Assembly (NCBI RefSeq): GCF_003945595.2
Contig: NW_024104665.1
Location: 4,429,363 to 4,493,362, forward strand
DNA length: 64,000 nucleotides
Origin: Pipra filicauda
Lineage: Eukaryota; Chordata; Aves; Passeriformes; Pipridae
Direction of reading: 5' to 3'
The position numbers and the translations under genes are program-made. The stretch's first letter is position 1; the number at the start of each line of letters is the position of its first letter. Positions 35,788 to 46,400 of this stretch are shown one piece after another. The notes beneath the pieces were generated by a model, which did not search any database, was not told the DNA's origin, and worked only from the letters and a program-made list of their open reading frames with translations.

Positions 35788-38700
35788 GTGAGTGCGGGGG
35801 ACGGGGGGTGCGCGGGGTCCTGCCCTGCCCTGTCCTGTCCTGTCCTGTCCTGCCTTGCCTTGCCTTGCCTTTCCTGCGGGGGTCCCGGCCGGCCCCCGAG
35901 CGGAGCAGCAGCTGCGGGTCCCGGGTTGTTCGGGGCGGACTCTGGGCGGTGGCGGTTCCGGGAAGGGCTCTGTGTGAGCTGTCATTCCACGGGCAGTGCC
36001 TGTGGCACGTATTAGCGCAGCACAGTTTAGGTGATTCTGGTCTGTATCAGGAATAGTGTGGCCAGCAGGACCAGGGAAGTGATCGTCCGTCTGTACTCGG
36101 CACTGGTGAGGCCGCACCTCGAGTACTGTGTCCAGTTCTGGGCCTCTCAGTTCAGGAAGGATATTGAGGCGCTGGAGTGGGTCCAAAGAAGAGCCACGAA
36201 GGTGATGAAGGGTCTGGAGCACAAGTCCTACGAGGAGCGGCTGAGGGAGCTGGGATTTTTTAGCCTGGGGCAAAGGAGGCTCAGGGGAGACCTCATCACT
36301 CTCTAGAGCTACCTGAAAGGAGGGTGTAGCCAGGTGGGGGTCAGCCTTTTCTGCCAGGCGACTAGTGACAGAACAAGAGGACATAATATTAACCTGCGCC
36401 AGGGGAGGTTTAGGTTGGATGTTAGGAAGAATATCTTCACAGGAAAGGTGATTAGGCATTGGAATGGGCCACCTAGGATGTGATGGAGTCACTGTCACTG
36501 GAGGTGTTTTAGGGAAGACAGGACATGACACATAGTGCCATGGTCTGGTTGACAGGGTGGTATTAGGTCATCGGTTGGACTCCATGATCTCAGAAGTCTC
36601 TTCCAGCCCAATTGATTCTGTGATTCTGATTTTTTTTTTTTGCTTTGTAATATCTCCTTACATAGGCGAGAAGAAGCTTGGTACGGTGATCACTCCTGAC
36701 ACATGGAAAGATGGTGCAAGAAACACTACAGGTAACCCCGGGGAGGTTTAACACTTGTTTTTGAGGTATTATAAAACCAGTCAGGCACCTGAGTTATCTT
36801 ATCATATTAAGGCTAAAATGTTACATTACTAATCAGATTAAATCTTAACTCACATAGTTTCCCTCCCATGCTGATTCAATGCATTGGAATTTATTACCCG
36901 GAACTCTTCAGTATTGAATTTGTCTGTTTGGGGTTTTTTTTCTGTATGGAATGGTGATACACAGAGTATTTAAACAGAGTATAGTCTTCCATTGTCCTGC
37001 CCCCTAGTGCTATGCTGTATGTTTTATCTCTGTGACTTGTTTTGCACAAGTGTAAAAGCTGTAAACTAAGCTTTTTAAAGTATGCTTGGAACTGGGAAAT
37101 TAATTCGTTTATGGTTTTATTCTTTGTGTAGAAAGCGGTGGCCGCAAATTAAATGAAAACAAGGCATTGACCTCAAAGAAGGCAAGGTTAGTATTTAATA
37201 CTGATTTTGGCTATGAACATCCATTAACAAACTAACTGAGGCCTGTTTCCTGCACATCTGGGCAACTACTCAAAACTTGTCCAAAATACACTTAAAAAAC
37301 CCCCAGTTGTGGGGATTGTGATATTTTATTAGTTGGTAAAAATATGTCAGTACATATTTCATGAGGGCTTTCCGCTCAGTCATAGAGTGTGGACAAGTAT
37401 TTTACTGCAGTTCTCACTGAAATTGCTAGACTTTGATGCTTTTGTAGGAGAGAAGCTGGGAAGGCTTATTTTCTGTGCTAGATTGCTGGTATAATCTCTT
37501 GAGCATTTCCTTAGGCTCCAAGGGACTTCCTGTTGTGCAAGGGAGCAAGATGCTGCTAGAAGGTGTTTAAGTTCAAAGTCATGTAGTATTTTAATAAAAA
37601 TACACATTTTTAGTTCTGCTTTTGTTAAGTTTATGTCTGTAATGCAAGAAATTTCTCTTAGTAGGGCAAGTGGGAGCTTTTCTGCATACTCTGTGCAGCC
37701 TATTAGAATTAATTCTTGTATAACCCTTTTCTAAATTAAAGATTTTGCTGGAGTTTCTGACTATGTTCTCTGGCTTAAACTTTTTAGGATGAGGCAGAAG
37801 AAATACTTAATTTCAAGGTGTATAAATCAAATACTTTTCTTTTTTTTCCCCAGATTTGATCCTTATGGAAAGAACAAGTTTGCAATATGTCGGATCTGTA
37901 AGAGTTCTGTCCATCAGCCAGGGTCTCACTATTGTCAAGGATGTGCCTATAAAAAGGGTGAGTTTCACTGAGTACCAAAATACCCCAGTTTGGATAGAAA
38001 CTAGGTAGGAAGGGGAACACTTGAATTTGTTTTGCCTTACAAACAGAAGGCTAAAATGAGATTATCAGATTTAATTGCTGTCTTTGACTACTAATAGGAA
38101 GGCACAGAGAACACAAAGACTCTTCTGAGGTGCACAGTAACAGAATGAAAAACAATGCACACAGGTTAGAATGTGGAAACTCCTAATTACATACAAGGAA
38201 AGCAATTTTTCAGTGTGAGAGTGATCAAATACTGTACCAACAGGCACCACCAGAGGTTGTGCAATCTCTACAAGGAGGTATTCAGAGGATGACTTGAGCC
38301 AACCTCATCCAAATTGGCTGTGTTTTGAGTGGGGCAGGACTAAAGACTGCTGGAGATTCCTTTCAACCTGTGTAATTCTGTGATTCTGATTCTTCTAAAA
38401 TGTTTCTGGTATCAGAACCAGTAGATTTGAAGAATAACTCTAAGCTAAATCTTGGCAGTTGCATAGGAAACTGTCATCTAGCAAGTTTGATTTTTCTCAG
38501 GTTAAAAAAAATTAGATTTTGTAAAACTCATTTGATTGTTGCAGTCCCTTTTCTGTTCCCTTCTCCACTCTCCCCTTTTTATAATAACTGAATCTAAAAC
38601 TCTAAATAGTGTTCTCAAAAAAAACCCCCAAAACAAAACAACAAACAAATCCCAAACCGAAAACCCAAACAAAAACTACCCCTAAACCAAAAACGAAACA

Positions 38701-39318
38701 CTCCACACTCATCCACCTCCCAAAAAAAACTCCCGCAGAACAACCAACTTTTAATCTTGGTAAAGCAGTAGGCTAGTTTAAAAAGTAGAATACCTAGGGA
38801 ATAAAAGAGAAAGAGAAAAAAGTAAATTTCTGTATTTTCTTCGCCCTGCTACTTTCTGTCCATCTCAGGCCTTGGTTTGGCTACAGAACGTAAAAGGATT
38901 AACAATACACCAATTTTACCTGTTTGCTGGACGTGAGCCTTTCCTGGCTCTCTTCCAGAATTCCAGCAAATTACAGAGGCTTCGGGCAGTGTTGTGAAAC
39001 ATACTGCTCTCAAAATAGAGCTTACTTTCTTGAGTGGCAGTATTACACATATGCTGCAACTACTAATATGTATTAGAAGTCATAATATGACTTCTAATTT
39101 TGCAGTATCTGTTGAGAAAATGCACGGAATGTCAATAAGAGCTCATTTGAACAATTTTTAAAAAAATAATCTTTACCAAAACATAGCAAATGTGTTTTTG
39201 AAGAAGACTTTAATAATTTTAAAATAATTTACACACCTTTTGTATGCTTATAGGCATCTGCTCAATGTGTGGCAAGAAGGTCTTGGATACGAAGAACTAC
39301 AAGCAAACTTCAGTCTAA
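35772..39318 (+). CDS. CRIPT: CRIPT, cysteine-rich PDZ-binding protein (101 aa, five exons)
   Basis: Exons 35772-35787, 36666-36731, 37132-37186, 37854-37957 and 39254-39318 join to 306 bases, 101 codons plus TAA, the family length. The protein has four CxxC pairs (C3/C6, C58/C61, C73/C76, C83/C86), suited to zinc binding, and the conserved core [19 protein letters not shown]. It ends in KQTSV, a class I PDZ ligand that in mammals binds the third PDZ domain of PSD-95 and links it to microtubules; CRIPT is also found with the minor spliceosome. All introns are GT/AG. Exon 1 codes for only five full codons plus one base. Intron 1 carries a CR1 insertion that runs up to the exon 2 acceptor. Confidence 0.98.
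35820..35876. repeat. (CCTGT/CCTTG)n pentanucleotide microsatellite in CRIPT intron 1
   Basis: About 11 five-base units, drifting from CCTGC through CCTGT to CCTTG, begin 33 bases after the exon 1 donor within the CpG island. Confidence 0.92.
36034..36631 (+). mobile_element. CR1 LINE, truncated 3' copy in CRIPT intron 1
   Basis: About 600 bases of the end of CR1 ORF2 and its 3' UTR. The frame from about 36031 to 36303 reads like the CR1 reverse-transcriptase C-terminus ([44 protein letters not shown]) and then stops at 36304. The rest is decayed. It ends in the CR1 terminal repeats GATTCTGTGATTCTGAT. The 5' truncation is usual for CR1. It is in sense orientation, and its end lies 34 bases before CRIPT exon 2. 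Confidence 0.93.
36666..36731 (+). CDS. CRIPT: CRIPT coding exon 2 (66 bp)
   Basis: Acceptor CTTACATAG before 36666 and donor GTAACC from 36732. It encodes the rest of Cys6 then [21 protein letters not shown]. Confidence 0.97.
37132..37186 (+). CDS. CRIPT: CRIPT coding exon 3 (55 bp)
   Basis: Acceptor TTTGTGTAG before 37132 and donor GTTAGT from 37187. It encodes [18 protein letters not shown] and part of Arg46. The introns on either side hold no feature I can support. Confidence 0.97.
37854..37957 (+). CDS. CRIPT: CRIPT coding exon 4 (104 bp)
   Basis: Acceptor TTTTTCCCCAG before 37854 and donor GTGAGT from 37958. It encodes [16 protein letters not shown]...CQGCAYKKG with two CxxC pairs. 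Confidence 0.97.
38098..38392 (+). mobile_element. CR1 LINE 3' fragment in CRIPT intron 4
   Basis: A decayed CR1 3' end: a stretch resembling CR1 ORF2/3' UTR (AGAGGTTGTGCAATCTC, GGACTAAAGACTGCTGGAG, CCTTTCAACCTG) ends in ATTCTGTGATTCTGATT. The 5' limit is approximate. Confidence 0.7.
38616..38748. repeat. A/C-rich low-complexity block in CRIPT intron 4
   Basis: About 133 bases made almost only of A and C in CAAAAC/CCCAAA-like units, with about four G. It has extreme strand asymmetry and no coding sense. Confidence 0.85.
39254..39318 (+). CDS. CRIPT: CRIPT coding exon 5 with stop
   Basis: Acceptor TGCTTATAG before 39254; TAA at 39316-39318. It encodes [21 protein letters not shown], including the last CxxC pair and the C-terminal PDZ ligand. 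Confidence 0.97.
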
Positions 39319-39714
39319 TTGTATTGAGTAGTCTTTTTATGAACTTTAACTTCTGTGTCCTTGTACAGTAACTTTTCCCTAAAATAATTTGTGAATAATA
39401 CTTTTTGGAAGATAATGCAGTTACTTGGAATGAGATGAGAGGTAAAGACAGCCTGATGGTTTGCCTAAGAATGTACATAATATTTGATTCTTGTTTTAGC
39501 ATTAATGTTAGCTGATATTGAAAGCTAATGGTTTGCAGTGACTGATAGAGTTCAAAGGGAATGAGAAGATCCTGGTGGATAGGTTGAAACTATGTTACCA
39601 TCATAAGAGAGATTTTTGAGATTAACACTTTTATTCTTTTGGCCTATCACTAGTCTTCTGCTTGTTTCACAGTTATATTTTATAGATGTATAAAATATGA
39701 GCTTGTATCACCTC

Positions 39715-39720
39715 ATTAAA
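39715..39720 (+). terminator. CRIPT: CRIPT candidate poly(A) signal
   Basis: ATTAAA about 400 bases after the stop is the first good hexamer. AATAAA at 40532-40537, beyond the solo LTR, is an alternative that would give a longer 3' UTR. Confidence 0.4.
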
Positions 39721-39914
39721 ATATCTTCATTCAGTTCTATACCTATACGTTTTTATTAACTACTCTCAGCCCAAACTGTTATGTCCATGCTCTTCAGATC
39801 TTAATGCAATTGTCCTGTTGAATTTTGTTTCTGCCTACAGTACAGTTGGTTATATCACAAACTGTTAAACTGCTGAAGTCTACTGAGTTGCCCTGCCAGT
39901 TCTTTCTTTGTCAT

Positions 39915-40464
39915 TGTCGTGGTTTAGCTCCAGCCAGCAACCACGCCCATGGAGCAACTCTCTCCCCCACCAGCAGGACTGGGGAGAGAGTTGGAAGGAT
40001 AAAAGCGAGAAAACTCATGGGATAAGGACAGTTTAATAGGGAAAGCAAAAGGTATGCACACAAGCAAAGCAAAACAAGGAATTCATTCACTACTTCCCAT
40101 GGGTAGGCAGGTGTTCAGCCATCTCCAGGAGACCAGGGCCCCATCATGTGTAACAGTTACTTGGGAAGACAAAACACCATCACTCCAAACATCCCACACT
40201 TTACATACTGAGCATGATGTCATAGGGTCTGGAATATCCCTTTGGTCAGCTGGGGTCAGCTGGCCCAGCTGTGTCTCCTCCCAACCTCCCATGCACCTCC
40301 AGTCTCCTTGCAGGCAGGAAAGGCCTTGGCTCTGTATAAGCCCTGCTCAGCAATAACAGAAACATCTTTACGTTTTCAACCCTGTGATCAGCACAGATCC
40401 AAAACACAGCCCCATACCAGCCACTGCAAAGAAAACTAACTCTACCCCAGCCAAACCCAGCACA
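39915..40464 (-). mobile_element. Solo LTR of a bird ERVL-type element
   Basis: 550 bases which, on the minus strand, begin TGTGCTGGGTTTGGCTGGGGTAG and end CTAAACCACGACA, the ends of a common bird ERVL LTR. Minus-strand signals fit: a TATA-like TATGTAAAG near 40200 next to TGACATCA, and ATTAAA at 40032-40037. No internal region or partner LTR is present, so it is probably a recombination product. I cannot see a matching target duplication (GTCAT against GGCTG). It lies about 600 bases past the CRIPT stop. Confidence 0.85.
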
Positions 40465-43400
40465 GGCTGATCGCCTATTCCCTCGTTAGCCTCCAGGGAG
40501 GCTTTATGTGTGGCATCTGGTGGCCCACGGCAATAAAATAATGAGCATCAATTTCTAAGTGTCTCAGTCTCATCATTTCCTAATTTGGTCTGGCTTTTAG
40601 ATACCTAGTTTGAAACTTGCTCTTGAATTTGATGATATAACTGCTTATATACGCGTCAAATTTGAAAGCTGAAAGCAGGCTGCCTTGTCTTCAGCACTGG
40701 TTTGATACAAGACTTGAAGTGAGCATCTCTGAGCATGAGAGGCTACATACGATTCTGCAGTTCTCTTGTCCTTTGCTTAGTTTCTACACAAGAAAGCAAG
40801 TTCTGTTATGGAGCATAGTAAGTGTTCACTTTGCATGCATTTTAAGGGGAAAGAATGGTACTCCTTAATTCATGGTGCCGTTTTAACTAGACCTAGTTAA
40901 AAGGAGTGTTTACTCCTCCCAGCAACCTTCTCTTGGCAGTCTTGTGCTTTTGCAATTTCCTTTCAACTCTTAACAGAAAAACTATCAATGGGAATTTCCC
41001 TGTGAATATGTTTTAGGTTTCCTTTTGTTCTCATATTTTTACTGAGAAAACTGCATGACTACTGGATACTGAAAAATTGCTGTTCTTTCTATGGGACCAA
41101 AAGAAGAGTGTTGTGCATATAGTTAAACCACCCTGTAGTTGCACTGTAAGTAGCCCTCTAAAGGGGGGTGTTTGACATTTCCTGTCACCCTTAATTATGC
41201 ATTATTAAGCATTTGTCACCTACATTTCTTCCAAATGTGTTAGCTTCCTGCAGTTGCTACAGGGGTCATTCTTTTCAGCATTTTATATTTACTAAGAAGC
41301 TTTGTCAGGATAGTGGAGTTGGCTGAGTTTTCCAAAAGAAGAGAGGAATGCTGCTGCTTTTCACTTTAAAGGCTTCATTTATTGCAACAATTGAATGGAG
41401 GTACGTGGATTAGCTAGCTGGTGATATCTTGGTTCTGGCCACTTGTTTCCAAACACATCAAGGAATTCCAATATTAGTGTATATCTCTATGACACATCCT
41501 TTGTATGGGGGAAAAGAAAATGTCTATAATTGGCTTCGAGCTTTGCAGCAAGTGCTTGTAAGGAGTGTATGACAATTGCAGGTGGCAGATTCTCCGATAT
41601 TCTCTGAATTCTTCACCCTTTATGGGTGTGTGCTGTAGAATTGACTGATTTTTGCTGTTCTGTGAATAAAACTTCTTTTCTTGTCTTCTTGAAACTGGTC
41701 AGTATCTCTACTTCAAAAGCATGACATTGTAATTCTTGAATACATGGTATGAATTGAATGTTTATTGCACTCTGTAAATATTGGCACTGAATGAACTCTT
41801 GCCTCATTTTGTAACTGATTTAAGAACAACAGGGATTTAAATAATATGATTTATAATTATTTGTTTATAATTATTTTGTGAATGGAGCTTTTAAGCACCT
41901 GTACCCTATTACTGGGCAGCTGCTTTTGCATGTTAGAATGTATTTTTGTTGTAAAAGGAGGATGGGGTTTGTTTTGGTGGGCTTTTTTTTTAATGGTGGA
42001 TACAAAGAGTGTTTTGTTTTTCTAGGGATTTGTACATGCTCAGGATCTTCCATCTGTAGCCCTCAAAGCTTCTTAGCCTTGTGAGAGTTTCAGTTCCTGA
42101 GATCTATAAAATACGCTGATGTAACAGTCAATTTTCAGAGAAACTCATTTTCCAAGCATTGCTTTGGAGTCTCATTGCTTTAAATTTAAATCACAAGCCA
42201 TCTCCTGAACGTCTGAGATGTACCACTGTTCAAGGCAGTCTTGGCAAAGAAGCACTTAAAGGTAGCTTTTAAAATTATATACGCCCTCCTTATAATTGAA
42301 TTGTCATATAAAAGCATATTGTTGATACTGAAAATGTTTTGTAAGCATGGGACACCTTTCCTGAGATATTGTGCAGTGAAAAACAAAAGAAAATTTGTAA
42401 TGGAAAATCGCCAGTTTTGTTTAATGTACTGAGAAGAACACAGTAATATTCCCAGATGATCAGCCTGTCCTCTAAATCACAGGTTACATAAGAGATTTGT
42501 GCTGCCAAATTTAGTAGGATTAGAATTTTCCTCAGTACTGCTGAATTCCTATACTGTCCTTGCTGTTCCTGCATATTCGTTGGCCAGAGCTATTACTGAG
42601 CTAAGTATAAGCAACATTTTGGTGCAGATTATTGAGAGAAAAGAACAGATTAGCTACAAAAATGTTGCTGTGCCTGTAGCAGCCAATCAGATGAAAATTG
42701 AACAGGAACTATTGAAAGATCCTTCTTGTGTCAGGGTGTTCTCACATTCTTCCCTACGTTGTTTTGTTTTTTTAATCCTGCTCTTCCTGCTGCAGAAGCT
42801 GGAGTCAGGACCATCCAAAGACAGGCATTTGGCAATATGGTTCCAAAGCATTAGGACTATTTTAATTGTTTACTTGTGGAAGTGTGGTGGGGGTTTTTCT
42901 TGATAGGTTTATTCTGTTCCTTCATTATCAGAAGAATAACAAGAAAGACTTTGTCTTATATGTCAGGGATGTCACTGAACCTCTTTGCATTCAGTTTTTC
43001 TTGAATATGGCCCAGTCTTGCACCACAACCATTTAGCAAAACAAGAGATATACAAGCTTCAAATTGTAAGTCTGTTACACCTACATGCTTCTTCTGTTAT
43101 CACTCCTATCATCAGCACATCTCTCTGCACTGCCTGAGATTGCACAAATCTTCCAGTTCTGTACTAGCTGAGCATTGCTCCACCCAGAGGTGCTTAAGCC
43201 AGGACCCTCTGCCAGTGTCACCATCATAATTGTGGGCAAGAGTGATTGAGGCCTTCGTATTATTAGTGGACATTAGAGGTATGCGCAAAAACTAAAAAAA
43301 CACTTAAGCAGCTGCTCAAAGCAGTACAATGAACCATGTTGCTTATTTTCTTAATACAAAGCTTCAAGTTTCCCAAACACAGAAAGATTCCCCAGCATGA

Positions 43401-46400
43401 GAGATTCATTATTCATTGAAAGACAGTAAGCCAAGAGCCCAAGTTGTGGCTCTTTACATCTGGAATGACAAAATTTGGTTTATGATAGAGCCTCTGTGCT
43501 GAGAATAAGATTCTGGAGCTAATAAAGTCTTTTAAAACCCCCTCAGACAAGTCATTGCTTTCCTTGGATTGAAACTGGGCTTCCTGATCTCCTGTAAGTA
43601 TATATGGCCTAAAGATAGGCCCCTTTCTGTCCTTTGCCTTGGATGCTGGAGAATCCAAGTGGTTTTTGGGATGTTGCTGCCCAGGCACTGACCTACCAGT
43701 TGCTTCCTAGAACTGTCTACTCAGTGAACACTGGCTCAGCATGGAATCGTGAATGTATCTGTTTTGCTTGGGGTTTCTTACCAGATCACTGGTTTAGAAA
43801 AAAAAGGTGGCCGGGTGCAAAATGGAATACTGGTGGCAGGAAAATTCACCCTGAATATCATGAGAGAATGAACACATTGCTGCATCACAGCTGAGGTTGC
43901 TATTAAGCAAAACTATTTTTGCTTTCCCAGTAAGCAGGACTGGTTGGACAATCTGAGCAGGCATGATGACAGCTCTTACAAATAACAGAACCAAATGTTT
44001 CTTTTAGAGAGGATTATAGATGTGCCTCATGTGAAGACCAGTTGGTTTTGAACCTTTTGTCTTCCTTCCAAATGTGCTTTTATGGAGGAAGCTGTCATCT
44101 GAAATTCATCAGAAACTGATTTTTCATCAACCTTTATGGATGGGGGACATAGTTCACTTTGCAGAACTTGCATGAGGTATACATGAATTCATCATGCCTG
44201 GCTAATGCCTGCTGAAAGTGCGAGTTCACTGTTGACAAAGAGTGCTTACTTTGCCCACTCAAGGGCAACAGGAACAGCTGTGTTGAAGGAACCTGGAAGA
44301 ATTTGAAATCTTGCCAAGAAACCGAAGAAAGATCTGAGTGAAGTATTCTCCATGTGGGTACTGCTAGTAAAGATTACTTTGTTACATGGTTCACAAAGAC
44401 ACTACTGACACTTTTTTTTTTTTTGCCTTGATGCCATTCATTTGTGAAAAATAGCAAGTAGATTTTTCAGGCACTGCTCAACTGGTGAGCAAAGAACTAC
44501 CTAATTAAGCAGACATTTTCAGACTGGCTTTCTAGTAGAAAACTTCTAAAAACTACTCCTTCCTTTCTGTCTCCCTCTTTTGCACTAAAAGATGTGAACT
44601 GAACTTACCAATGTTAGTGACTCATTAAGTGTAAGCGCTTCCAGCAGATGCACTTGCTATATGCTCATCTGCCAAGTGCCATTGGGAAAACAAATGTTGA
44701 GGAGGTTTTTTTCCTGCCTCATCGTGGTTATGATGATTAAATACCAGTACTGTTAACTGTTTCAGGTCCCATGCAAACAGACATAACTCACAGTTGCCAT
44801 TTTCTACTGGCTAATGGGTCTCATCACATGCATCTTAACTATATCATAATCAGCACAGTCCAGGAAATCATTACTTGCTCTTAATTTTCTGCTACTCCTT
44901 TTGCTGCCATAGAAGGTAGAGATTTTAAGTTGATACAGCTCTCAGATTGTGTCATGGACATTCACTGTTCTGGTATATTTACTACTGTTCAGTAACACAG
45001 CAGTGCAAATATGTGTGACAAAAGGCATGGTTCTCAGGGAGTTGGCATCTAGCCCAGTCCAATTGTCATCTTTTATTGATTAAAATATTTAAATGCTAAT
45101 TGGATTAAGCAAAAACTTTACTCTGTTGTCTTAAATCTCTGTCTTTCTATGGGAGGCTTTTGAAAATGTGATGACATGACATTTCAGTGAGGAATAGCTT
45201 TCATTTTATGGCTTCCAAAAGCATTGTTTTCCTAAAGGATGGGAAGTAAGCAAAAGTGATAGAAGGCAACAGTTATTCTACCAATTTTCAGATTTGTTTT
45301 CATTTCTTTGTTATGAGGCTTTAAAAGAAATCTTTAAAATATCGGGCATATTTTGTATATACAGTGTTGTCAGCCTGAATTTGAAGCGAGCCTGAAGGGG
45401 GGCGTCATGCACTCACTCCGTGTAGCATCCTGCAGTGCTATGGTGGAGACTCTGAGCAGAGAAGCTCCATGTACCCATCCTGCTGGTAGCTAAGAAAAAA
45501 AGTATCTGCTAGTGAAGGCAGCAGAATTCAGGAGTCAAAGTATTCAAATTTAATGTCTCTGACAGATTCTAAAACATTACACATAGTGAACTGCGTAAGT
45601 GAATCTTTGAAGCTTCTAGGAAAACTGTGTAGAGAACAGCAAATGCAATTTATTTCTTAAGTTTTTGCTAGTAATATTCACGCCCTTTCTTTTTTTTTTC
45701 TGTTTTATCCAGATTTCCTGTTATAATTAATTCTCTGCACCTGCCTAACATACAAGCATATGTTATTGGGGAACTTTGGGTAAGTGCAACATTGATAGTT
45801 GCACTGAGGAAAAAACAGACAATTGGGTATTATGATGCATGAAGGAAAAAACTGCCAGTTTTTAAAGACTGTCACATACATTCATAATAAAAGAGAAAAC
45901 TTTTTAAATTATTTATCTTAGCTAAATTAAAAACAAATGATCATGCAAATATGAAGGATATAAACAAGTTTGCAATCTCCATGCTTTTTTATTCTATAAA
46001 ATATATCTGAAAATTTTGCTGATTTGGTTTGGGTTGAGTTTTTTTCAGAAACAGCTAGGGGCCATGGACAGTTTTTAAGTTTACTTAAGCAAATGATTAA
46101 AAATTTAAATCCTTTCCAGTATGTGACTATGCATGGCAAGGTCATGAAGATTGTTTGGAGGTGAATATATAGGTTAGCCAGGTTTTGACAAGTGTGCTTG
46201 TCACATGCAAGCTGTGAAATGCAATTTTATAAGCACTGTTCTACCATAAAGTGCCCTATGTTCTGGCTTTATTCCTGCCTTTATATTGGTAATGAAAAAA
46301 TCAGTGCTTGGATTGAGGGAGGAAATGGTAGGACTAGGAACAGTAAAACTGTGTGGAGCACAAGTGCACACTTCTGTCATTGAACACTTGATAAGCATTA

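Noticed and set aside
35314..36015. 233-codon plus-strand frame over the PIGF/CRIPT promoter
   Set aside because: It crosses PIGF coding sequence on the opposite strand and the CpG island; GC-rich DNA has few stops. No domain seen.
35599..36531. 310-codon minus-strand frame
   Set aside because: It is antisense to the CRIPT promoter, exon 1, the pentanucleotide repeat and the CR1; low-complexity Pro/Arg-rich output is a composition effect.
42499..42903. 134-codon frame downstream of CRIPT
   Set aside because: No recognisable domain, no splice or promoter context; expected by chance in 23 kb.
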